In this document: positions 1 to 5,621 of the stretch, one piece after another | Position numbering within the stretch: the stretch's first letter is position 1 | Layout of the letters: each line of letters starts with the position of its first letter | Origin: an uncultured Arenimonas sp. | GTDB lineage: Bacteria; Pseudomonadota; Gammaproteobacteria; Xanthomonadales; Xanthomonadaceae | Assembly: GCA_946480565.1 (NCBI GenBank) | Contig: CAMLKR010000085.1 | Location: 1-9,250 of the forward strand | DNA length: 9,250 nt | Direction: 5' to 3' | Position numbers and translations under genes: made by a program | The notes under the pieces: model-generated | Databases searched by the model: none | What the model saw: the letters and a program-made list of their open reading frames with translations, nothing else | Told to the model about the DNA's origin: nothing

Positions 1-1524
1 GCCGACAACTGCCTGGGCGGCGAATGCCCGTTCTGGAGCGAGTGTTTCGTCGCCAAGGCGCGGCAGCAGGCCCAGGCTGCCGACGTCGTGGTGGTGAACC
101 ATCATCTGCTGCTGGCGGACCTGGCGATCAAGCAGGAAGGGTTCGGCGAGATCCTGCCGGGCGCGGCTGCATTCGTGCTGGACGAAGCACACCAATTGCC
201 CGAGCTCGCCGCGCAGTTCTTCGGTGAGGCCCTGGGGGCGCGACAGCTGTTGGATCTGTCCCGCGACTGCTTGGCCGAATGCAAGAACGTCACCGCTTCG
301 CTGGCCACGGTGCTCGGCCCGGCGCGCGGACTGGAGCAGTCGATGCGCGACCTGCGCCTGGCGATGGACAAGCTGCCGCAGCGCGGCCCGATGGCGCGCC
401 TGATGGCGCATGCGCCGGTGCCGCCGGCGCTGGATGCGCTCGAACACGCCCTGTCGGAACTGCAGCGCGTGCTGGGTCCGCTGTCGGACGCGGCGCCGGG
501 CTTCGCCGCCTGTTCGGACCGTGCGGTCGAACTGCTGCGCCGCCTGCGCGGCTGGCGCGGCGACGAAGAATCGGGGTCAGGTTCACTTTCCGGCGACGGG
601 GCTCCGGAGCACGGGGCGAATCCGGGTCTGGAAAGTGAACCTGACCCCGATTTTTCGGTGCGCTGGTACGAGCTGACGCAGCGCGGCTTCACCCTGCAGC
701 GCACGCCGCTGGACGTCTCCGGCCCGCTGCGCAAATACCGCGAGCAGAGCCGCGCAGCCTGGATCTTCACCTCGGCGACGCTGGCGGTGGCCGGCGATTT
801 CGAACACATCGGCAAACGCCTGGGCCTGGACGGGCCGCGCGAGCTGCTGCAGCCCAGCCCCTTCGACTGGCCCGCGCAGGCGCTGTGCTATCTGCCGCGC
901 AACCTGCCCGAACCCAACAGCCGCGACTACGTCGGCGCCATGATCGACGCCGTCTGGCCGGTGCTGGAGGCTTCGAACGGCCGCGCCTTCCTGCTGTTCA
1001 CCTCGCACCGGGCCCTGCGCGAGGCGGCCGAGATGATGCGCGACGCGCCCTGGCCGCTCTTCGTCCAGGGCACGGCGCCGCGCAACACCTTGCTGGAGCA
1101 GTTCCGGGCCTCGGGCAACGGCGTGCTGCTCGGCGCCGCCAGCTTCTGGGAGGGCGTGGACGTGGCCGGCGAGGCGCTCAGCGTCGTGGTGATCGACCGG
1201 CTTCCCTTCGCCGCGCCCGACGATCCGGTGCTGGAGGCGCGACTGGAAGCCGTGCGCCGCGGCGGCGGCAATCCCTTCCGCGACGAACAGCTGCCGCAGG
1301 CGGTGATCGCGCTCAAGCAGGGCGTCGGCCGCCTGATCCGCAGTCCGTCCGACCGCGGCGTGCTGGTGCTCTGCGACCCGCGCCTGGTCGGAAAATCCTA
1401 CGGCCGCCTGTTCCTGGACAGCCTGCCGCCGATGCCGCGCACCCGCGTGCTGGCCGACGTGCAGGGTTTTTTTGCCCCAGAATCGACCGCGGCGCCGCAG
1501 GCGGTGGAAGAGGACTGGACATGA
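1..1524 (+). CDS. yoaA: ATP-dependent DNA helicase YoaA (DinG/XPD-like, Fe-S), 5'-truncated by window
   Basis: Superfamily 2 iron-sulfur helicase of the XPD/DinG group; E. coli YoaA acts in DNA damage tolerance. The frame is open from base 1, so the N-terminus and Walker A lie outside; 507 residues are visible. Numbering from the first visible codon, three Fe-S cysteines sit at 4, 9 and 15, followed by VVNHHLLLAD, the DEAH box (DEAHQLPE, 61-68), FTSATL, SFWEGVDVAGE (about 381-391) and QGVGRLIRSPSDRG (from 440). SFWEGVDV and DRLPFAAPDDPVLEARLE match YoaA much better than DinG, and yoaA-tsaB adjacency is also seen in E. coli. The stop overlaps the tsaB start (ATGA). Oddity: codons about 191-218 (GSGSLSGDGAPEHGANPG and flanks) are encoded by a palindromic repeat inserted in frame, with Gly/Ser/Pro-rich sequence unlike the rest of the protein. 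A T7 run lies at 1467-1473 near the C-terminus. Confidence 0.93.
   Translation, partial: ADNCLGGECPFWSECFVAKARQQAQAADVVVVNHHLLLADLAIKQEGFGEILPGAAAFVLDEAHQLPELAAQFFGEALGARQLLDLSRDCLAECKNVTASLATVLGPARGLEQSMRDLRLAMDKLPQRGPMARLMAHAPVPPALDALEHALSELQRVLGPLSDAAPGFAACSDRAVELLRRLRGWRGDEESGSGSLSGDGAPEHGANPGLESEPDPDFSVRWYELTQRGFTLQRTPLDVSGPLRKYREQSRAAWIFTSATLAVAGDFEHIGKRLGLDGPRELLQPSPFDWPAQALCYLPRNLPEPNSRDYVGAMIDAVWPVLEASNGRAFLLFTSHRALREAAEMMRDAPWPLFVQGTAPRNTLLEQFRASGNGVLLGAASFWEGVDVAGEALSVVVIDRLPFAAPDDPVLEARLEAVRRGGGNPFRDEQLPQAVIALKQGVGRLIRSPSDRGVLVLCDPRLVGKSYGRLFLDSLPPMPRTRVLADVQGFFAPESTAAPQAVEEDWT
569..652. repeat. REP-like palindromic element inserted in yoaA
   Basis: Two perfect 23-bp inverted arms, 569-591 and 630-652, begin with AATCGGGGTCAGGTTCAC and its reverse complement. 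They flank a 38-nt centre that contains a smaller perfect palindrome, GCTCCGGAGC (601-610). The unit measures 84 bp, exactly 28 codons, and has no stop in the yoaA frame. The GGGGTCAG-type arm resembles palindromes that I recall being scattered through gammaproteobacterial genomes, sometimes next to REP-associated tyrosine transposases (RAYT). That family assignment is from memory. The palindrome and its position inside the gene are directly visible. Confidence 0.85.
1506..1514 (+). promoter_or_regulatory. Ribosome binding site of tsaB inside the yoaA 3' end
   Basis: GGAAGAGGA lies 6 nt before the ATG at 1521. This strong Shine-Dalgarno sequence fixes the tsaB start and supports translation coupled to yoaA through the ATGA overlap. 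Confidence 0.6.
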
Positions 1525-2210
1525 AGCTGCTGGCGATCGAGACCAGCACCGAGGCCTGCTCGGTCGCGCTGTACCTTGACGGCGAAGTGCGCGAACTGCA
1601 CGAGCTCGCGCCGCGCCGGCACACCCAGCTGGTGCTGCCGTGGTCGGAGCAGCTGCTGGCCGACGCCGGCCTGCGCAAGTCCCAGCTCGATGCCATTGCT
1701 GTCGGCCGCGGCCCCGGGGCCTTCACCGGCGTGCGGCTGGCGATCGCGATCGTGCAGGGCCTGGCCCTGGCGCTCGACCGCCCGGTGCTGCCGGTGTCGA
1801 CCCTGGCCACGCTGGCGATGCAGGGGCAGGGCGAACGGGTCCTCGCAGCGATCGACGCCCGCATGGGCGAGGTCTATCTCGGCGAATTCGTGCGTGATGC
1901 CGATGGCCTGGTGTCGGGAGCAGCGGAGGAACTGATCGTGCCGCCGCATCTGGCGCCGCTGCCGGCCGGCCCACGCCATGGCGTGGGCACCGGCTTCGGT
2001 GCCGAACACGGCGCGCTGGTGCAGCGGTACGCCGGCCTGTTGGCTGGCTTCGATGCCGATGCCCTGCCGCACGCCGCCGACTTGGCGCGCCTGGCCGCGC
2101 GCGACTTCCAGCTCGGCCGCGCCATCGCCGCCGACGCGCTCGAACCGGCCTACCTGCGCGACAAGGTCGCGCTGACCCTGGCCGAGCAGGGCAAACCGAC
2201 GCCGCGCTAG
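1521..2210 (+). CDS. tsaB: TsaB, tRNA threonylcarbamoyladenosine (t6A) biosynthesis subunit
   Basis: A 229-residue protein of the ASKHA fold, close to the usual TsaB length (about 230). TsaB is the non-catalytic partner that holds TsaD and TsaE together in the cytoplasmic complex moving threonylcarbamoyl from TC-AMP to A37 of ANN-decoding tRNAs; it is normally essential. Visible hallmarks are the N-terminal LAIETSTEACSVAL strand-turn, the GRGPGAFTGVR motif (62-72) with the following helix, and PVSTLATLA. It lacks the metal-binding HxxxH of TsaD, as expected for TsaB. The ATG overlaps the yoaA stop (ATGA), so the two genes are probably co-transcribed. Its TAG stop lies in a CTAG palindrome that also provides the stop of the convergent Nudix-cupin gene. 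The C-terminal half is poorly conserved, which is typical for the family. Confidence 0.95.
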   Translation: MKLLAIETSTEACSVALYLDGEVRELHELAPRRHTQLVLPWSEQLLADAGLRKSQLDAIAVGRGPGAFTGVRLAIAIVQGLALALDRPVLPVSTLATLAMQGQGERVLAAIDARMGEVYLGEFVRDADGLVSGAAEELIVPPHLAPLPAGPRHGVGTGFGAEHGALVQRYAGLLAGFDADALPHAADLARLAARDFQLGRAIAADALEPAYLRDKVALTLAEQGKPTPR

Positions 2211-2962
2211 CCGGGGTCGTCGCGGCGGTCGCCGCGCGTGCTCGGCATCGAGACGACCAGGAAGTGCACGTCTTCGTCGTAGGGGTTCATGAACCGGTGC
2301 GGCAGCCCCGGCGGCACCTCGAGCCCCTGGCCGGCGGCGAGCGCGACCTCGCGTCCCGCCATCTCGATCAGCGCGCGGCCGGACAACACGTAGAAGAACT
2401 GCCGCGCCCTCGCATGGCGATGCCGCCGTTCGCTGCCTCCCGGCGGCACGCGCTCGGCGATCACCGAAAGGTCCTCGCGCTGCAGCAGGTGCCAGCCTTC
2501 GCTGTCGCCGCCCCAGGGGTAGTGCCGCTGCGCATCACGCTGCACCGGCGACCACAGCCGGGCGACTAGCGGCAGCAGCTGGTTGCGCGACAGGGGCGCG
2601 ATCACCAGCGCACCGGGATCGGCCGGGTGCACCCAAGCCAGCTCCTCGATCTCGGCGCCCGCGAGCGGATGGCCGTCCACCTCGACCAGGAAGGCCTGGG
2701 CGCACACCCGCCGCCCGGCTTCGTTGACGGCCACGTCCTCGAACCCGCCCAGCGGCAGCGCCGAGTCCGCGCGCATCGATACGCCAAGTTCCTCGTGCAG
2801 TTCCCGCGCCAGCGTCGCCAGCGCGTCCTCGCCGGGCTCGGTTTTCCCGCCCGGCTGGATGAAGGTCGCGGTGCCGCGCTTGCGCACCAGCAGCACCCGA
2901 CCCCCGGCGTCGCGGATCACCGCGGCGACGGTGTGGATCAGTTCCTGCGTGCCCTCGCTCAT
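2207..2962 (-). CDS. Nudix hydrolase-cupin fusion protein
   Basis: A 251-residue cytoplasmic protein with two joined domains and no signal peptide. The N-terminal Nudix domain (about 8-135) has a complete Nudix box at 39-61: G39, E45, then R53-E54-L55, E57-E58, G60-V61, matching GX5EX7REUXEEXGU. Nudix enzymes cleave X-linked nucleoside diphosphates using Mg2+ or Mn2+; the substrate cannot be read from the sequence. The C-terminal cupin (about 148-240) has motif 1 from G175 with H181 and H183, but Gln188 where Glu is usual, and a perfect motif 2 (G211, P217, G219, H222, N226). The start at 2962 was chosen because it overlaps the upstream channel stop by 4 nt (ATGA) and the Nudix fold begins right after it; a longer frame to 3148 would run deep into the channel gene. 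Last gene of the mgtE-channel unit; converges with tsaB. Confidence 0.85.
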   Translation of the reverse strand: MSEGTQELIHTVAAVIRDAGGRVLLVRKRGTATFIQPGGKTEPGEDALATLARELHEELGVSMRADSALPLGGFEDVAVNEAGRRVCAQAFLVEVDGHPLAGAEIEELAWVHPADPGALVIAPLSRNQLLPLVARLWSPVQRDAQRHYPWGGDSEGWHLLQREDLSVIAERVPPGGSERRHRHARARQFFYVLSGRALIEMAGREVALAAGQGLEVPPGLPHRFMNPYDEDVHFLVVSMPSTRGDRRDDPG

Positions 2963-3642
2963 CCGCCCGGCATGCCGTCCCGGCGCCGCGCCTGCATCGC
3001 CACCAGCCGCGAGATCACCAGGGCCAGGTAGAGCACGCCCAGCATCTGCTCGATCATCACCAGCGATCGCGCGTGGTCGCTCACCGGGGTGATCTCGCCG
3101 AAGCCGACGCTGGTGAGGCAGGTGAAGCTGAAATACAGCAGGTCCCACCAGGCCGTGATGCCGTCGGGGTTGTTCGCCGGGTTGATGAAGAACGATCCGG
3201 GCACGAAACTTTCGACCAGTGCGTACAGGTAGGCGAACACGAAGGCCATCAGCACGTACAGCCCGGCCGCGGCGAACAGTTCGTCCAGGGTCATCACCTC
3301 GTCGCGCAGCATGTAGCGCAGCAGGCAGACCACCACGAAAGCATGGAACATCGCCTGCGTCGCCAGGTTCGCCGCCAGCAGCCCGTGACCGGGCGCGAAC
3401 GCCGCGCCGATGTGCAGCAGCATCGCCGGCCAGACCAGCACGTAGCCGATGCGCGCCTCCGGGCCGGTGGCCCGGGCTGCCCTCAGGGCCAGCACCAGGA
3501 TAACCAGGTCGAATACCGCGATCGCGGCATGGCCACCCGGGAAGGGCTCCAGGAATGGATACAGCACCACCAGCGCGATAAGGGACAGCAGCAGCCAGGC
3601 ATTGGGAAGTCGCGCCAGCCGGTGCAGGACCACGGTGGACAT
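2959..3642 (-). CDS. Six-TM-type potassium channel-like protein (ion channel 2 pore)
   Basis: A 227-residue inner-membrane protein. Hydrophobic segments fall at about 14-32, 39-54, 64-82, 88-109, 119-144 and 192-215, with a pore helix and selectivity filter at about 163-186. The filter reads TSVGFGEITP (177-186), a variant of the K+ channel TVGYGD signature. The arrangement resembles voltage-gated-type K+ channels, but no arginine-rich S4 is evident and no RCK/TrkA ligand-binding domain follows the last helix, since the protein ends about 12 residues later in RRRDGMPGG. It begins 1 nt after the mgtE stop (TGA-C-ATG) with only a weak Shine-Dalgarno, so its translation probably depends on mgtE; its stop overlaps the Nudix-cupin start. 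K+ selectivity is a family inference and has not been shown here. Confidence 0.85.
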   Translation of the reverse strand: MSTVVLHRLARLPNAWLLLSLIALVVLYPFLEPFPGGHAAIAVFDLVILVLALRAARATGPEARIGYVLVWPAMLLHIGAAFAPGHGLLAANLATQAMFHAFVVVCLLRYMLRDEVMTLDELFAAAGLYVLMAFVFAYLYALVESFVPGSFFINPANNPDGITAWWDLLYFSFTCLTSVGFGEITPVSDHARSLVMIEQMLGVLYLALVISRLVAMQARRRDGMPGG

Positions 3643-3643
3643 G

Positions 3644-5005
3644 TCAGCGCAGCAGCACCAGGGTGGCCAGGCCGAGGAAGGAGAAGAAACCCATCACGTC
3701 GGTGACCGTGGTCAGCACCACGCCGCCGGCCAGGGCCGGGTCGATGTTCATGCGCCGCAGGATCAGCGGCACGCCCACGCCGGCCAGGGCCGCGGTGACC
3801 AGGTTGATCACCATCGCCGCGGCGATCACGGCCCCCAGCTTGGCGTCGCTGAACCATGCCGCCGAGATCACGCCGACCACCAGGGCCCAGGCGATGCCGT
3901 TGAGGAAGCCCACCAGCACTTCCTTGCTGAACAGCGCCCGCAGGTTGCCGCTGCCGACCTGGCCCAGGGCCATGCCGCGAACCATCAGGGTCAAGGTCTG
4001 CGTGCCGGCGACGCCGCCCATGCTGGCGACGATCGGCATCAGCACCGCCAGCGCGACCAGTTGTTCGAGCGTGTTGGCGAATCGGCCGATCACCCACGAC
4101 GCGAGGAAGGCCGTGGCCAGGTTGATGCCCAGCCAGATCGCGCGCCGGCGCGCGGCGCGCGGCACCGGGCTGAACAGGTCCTCGTCCTCGTTGAGGCCGG
4201 CCGCGCTCAGGGCCTGGTGGGCGGCGTGGTCGCGGATGATGTCGACGACGTCGTCGATGGTGATGCGGCCGAGCAGGATGTTGTTGGCGTCCACCACCGG
4301 TGCCGAGATCCAGTCGTGGTCGGAGAACTGGGTCGCGACTTCGTTGGCCGGGATGTCGGCCTGGATGGCCGGCTGCTGGTCGTCGATCAGTTCGTTGATC
4401 GGCGTGCCCGCGTCGTGCGTCAGCAGTGACGCGATCGCGACGCGGCCCAGGTACTGGTGGCGGCGGCTGACCACGAACAGGTGGTCGGTGTGTTCGGGGA
4501 TCTCGCCGCGCAGGCGCAGGTAGCGCAGCACCACGTCCACGGTGACGTCGGTGCGCACCGTGATCACGTCCGGGTTCATCAGGCGGCCGGCGGTGTCCTC
4601 GCCGTAGCTGAGCACCTGTTCCAGGCGTTCGCGGTTCTCGCGGTCCATGGACTTCAGGACTTCCTCGATCACGGTGTCGGGGAGGTCTTCGGCCAGTTCG
4701 GCCAGGTCGTCGATGTCCAGGTCTTCGACCGCGGCGACGATTTCGTCGGGGTCCATGTCGGCCAGCAGGCTTTCGCGCACGTCGTCGCCGACGTGCACCA
4801 GTACTTCGCCGTCGTCCTCGGGGTCGACCAGGCCCCAGACGATCTCGCGCTTGCCGGCCGGCAGGGATTCGAGCAGGTTGCCGATCTCGGCAGGGGACAG
4901 GCTGTTCACCAGGCGGCGCACCGGGCCCAGGCGGCCGGTGTCGAGCGCGTCCGACAGCAGCCGGAGCTGCCGTGCGGTCTTGTCGTGGCGGACGGCTTCG
5001 GCCAT
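3644..5005 (-). CDS. mgtE: MgtE family magnesium transporter
   Basis: A 453-residue inner-membrane Mg2+ channel, nearly the same length as Thermus MgtE (450). An acidic, helical N domain (about 10-135, rich in DPDE/DIDDLAELAEDL) is followed by two CBS domains (about 140-200 and 205-262), the plug helix (about 263-285) and five TM segments from about 288. Conserved pore motifs are PIVASMGGVAGTQT (324-337), DPALAGG (422-428) and TDVMGFF (435-441); D436 probably matches the pore Asp that binds Mg2+ in Thermus MgtE. Cytoplasmic Mg2+ bound by the N and CBS domains closes the channel. The start has a GGGAG Shine-Dalgarno (complement of 5013-5017) 7 nt upstream. First gene of an mgtE-channel-Nudix/cupin unit. 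I see no M-box riboswitch, as the likely leader is only about 20 nt. In related bacteria mgtE often lies after ptsI. Confidence 0.95.
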   Translation of the reverse strand: MAEAVRHDKTARQLRLLSDALDTGRLGPVRRLVNSLSPAEIGNLLESLPAGKREIVWGLVDPEDDGEVLVHVGDDVRESLLADMDPDEIVAAVEDLDIDDLAELAEDLPDTVIEEVLKSMDRENRERLEQVLSYGEDTAGRLMNPDVITVRTDVTVDVVLRYLRLRGEIPEHTDHLFVVSRRHQYLGRVAIASLLTHDAGTPINELIDDQQPAIQADIPANEVATQFSDHDWISAPVVDANNILLGRITIDDVVDIIRDHAAHQALSAAGLNEDEDLFSPVPRAARRRAIWLGINLATAFLASWVIGRFANTLEQLVALAVLMPIVASMGGVAGTQTLTLMVRGMALGQVGSGNLRALFSKEVLVGFLNGIAWALVVGVISAAWFSDAKLGAVIAAAMVINLVTAALAGVGVPLILRRMNIDPALAGGVVLTTVTDVMGFFSFLGLATLVLLR

Positions 5006-5031
5006 CAGGCGGCTCCCGGGAAGGCCGGCAC

Positions 5032-5037
5032 ATTATG
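5032..5037 (-). promoter_or_regulatory. Possible -10 box for mgtE
   Basis: On the minus strand the sequence reads CATAAT, five of six matches to the sigma70 -10 consensus and one of the few AT-rich hexamers in this GC-rich gap. It would give a leader of about 20 nt before the ATG at 5005. No good -35 hexamer is present 16-18 nt upstream, so this is a weak call. Confidence 0.3.
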
Positions 5038-5124
5038 CGGGGGCTTGTGCGTCCGCGCCTACCTCCGCGCTTGCTTTGCAAAGCCCCAAGACGTCCCTGC
5101 CGGGCATGGGTCGGGATCGTTCTC

Positions 5125-5192
5125 GCGATAGGCGGCCGGACGTGACGTTTTCCGCGCCGGGCTCGTTCTAGGCGATAGGCCGCCGTACGTGA
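5125..5192. repeat. Pair of imperfect 21-nt direct repeats
   Basis: GCGATAGGCGGCCGGACGTG at 5125 onward recurs at 5172 onward as GCGATAGGCCGCCGTACGTG, with 2 mismatches in 21 nt and a 47-bp period. The second copy runs directly into the left arm of the inverted repeat at 5188, so the first copy may be a truncated second unit of the same element. Confidence 0.7.
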
Positions 5193-5279
5193 GGTCTTTC
5201 TCCGGGGACGCCGTGAACCCATCCATGGGGGCTCTTCGAAAACGTCCATGTTTTCGAAGCCCCGGAAAAAGCCCTCACG
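5188..5279. repeat. Nested inverted repeat (cruciform-type element)
   Basis: The outer arms, 5188-5207 and 5260-5279, match as reverse complements at 18 of 20 positions. Inside, 5228-5243 pairs with 5250-5263 over 14 bp with a 2-nt bulge and the 6-nt loop GTCCAT. The GGGG at 5204-5207 and at 5228-5231 can both pair with CCCC at 5260-5263, so two mutually exclusive folds are possible. The wording resembles a dispersed intergenic repeat that I associate with Lysobacter/Luteimonas-type genomes, but this is from memory. No T-run follows on either strand, so a simple terminator is unlikely. Confidence 0.75.
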
Positions 5280-5416
5280 CACGACGACCTGCGGACCATC
5301 CGGGCCGGTTATCGAACTCAGAGGCCTCGCGAGGCGTGTGGTGCCGCGAGCTTTCGTGCCTTCTGGGGCACGCGCTTGTCCCTTCGGCTCGCGAAAGTGA
5401 GACGTGGCGACGGCCT

Positions 5417-5523
5417 GCACACAAGGGGGTCACCGAAGTGGAGGGCAGGATGCCCGCAACGGCCGCTCGTGAGTTGGTCAGGATGACGCTTACGCCCGAG
5501 CGGGCGGGGACCCCCTTGTGTGC
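5417..5523. repeat. Inverted repeat with 15-bp perfect arms
   Basis: GCACACAAGGGGGTC at 5417-5431 is the exact reverse complement of 5509-5523, with 77 nt between the arms. Inside lie two smaller hairpins: GGGCA-GGA-TGCCC (5443-5455) and CGCCC-GAGC-GGGCG (5493-5506). The bounded, structured unit looks like a small non-autonomous repeat element. No transposase is encoded within it. Confidence 0.75.
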
Positions 5524-5567
5524 GGGACGGCGCACGCCGGATCGTCCGCGAACGAGCATTGGACCTG

Positions 5568-5588
5568 CTTGGCCCACAAAGGGCCAAG
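5568..5588 (+). promoter_or_regulatory. Perfect hairpin in the manX leader/promoter region
   Basis: CTTGGCCC-ACAAA-GGGCCAAG forms an 8-bp perfect stem with a 5-nt loop, ending 33 nt before the manX ATG. It is not followed by a T-run on either strand, so it is not a standard terminator. It could be an operator or a leader stem-loop. A G7 run follows at 5598-5604 and an AAGG Shine-Dalgarno at 5611-5614. Confidence 0.5.
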
Positions 5589-5621
5589 ACGGAAAACGGG
5601 GGGGTCTGGTAAGGTTTGGGC

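Larger units (their letters stand above)
5006..5621. other. Repeat-rich intergenic region between divergent mgtE and PTS operons
   Basis: A 616-bp stretch with no convincing gene; it must hold both the mgtE and the manX promoters. Contents in order: mgtE Shine-Dalgarno and possible -10 (5013-5037); the palindrome GCTTTGCAAAGC (5073-5084), with GGGGCTT at 5040-5046 able to pair with AAGCCCC at 5081-5087; a pair of 21-nt direct repeats (5125 and 5172); a nested inverted repeat (5188-5279); the palindrome GCCTCGCGAGGC (5324-5335); a small hairpin at 5356-5371; an inverted repeat with 15-bp arms (5417-5523); and a hairpin plus G7 run just before manX (5568-5604). Short open frames here have low-complexity Arg/Pro-rich translations and look like read-through of repeats. 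I could not identify a convincing manX promoter. Confidence 0.8.

Noticed and set aside
2963..3148. N-terminal extension of the Nudix-cupin protein up to 3148
   Set aside because: It lies wholly inside the channel coding region, has low-complexity Arg/Pro/Gly/Ala sequence, and the start at 2962 gives a clean 4-nt coupling overlap and begins just before the Nudix fold.
5006..5040. M-box (Mg2+) riboswitch upstream of mgtE
   Set aside because: The likely leader is about 20 nt, far too short, and no M-box-like helices are apparent.
3483..5420. A 645-codon open frame on the minus strand overlapping mgtE and the channel gene
   Set aside because: Its translation is Arg/Gly/Pro-rich low complexity from an alternate frame of mgtE. 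The mgtE frame has full MgtE domains and motifs, so the longer frame is a GC-driven shadow.
5275..5577. Possible 100-residue minus-strand gene in the intergenic gap
   Set aside because: It runs across the repeat elements, has no recognised domain and no clear Shine-Dalgarno. Its sequence follows the repeats, so it is most likely a spurious ORF of the kind that gets annotated as hypothetical.
5559..5582. Sigma70 or sigma54 promoter for manX built on TTGGAC
   Set aside because: No acceptable -10 lies 16-18 nt downstream, and the GG-N10-GC spacing of a sigma54 site is not met.
5616..5621. Alternative TTG start two codons upstream of the manX ATG
   Set aside because: It would leave only 1 nt between the AAGG Shine-Dalgarno and the start codon; ATG 5622 has a normal 7-nt spacing.
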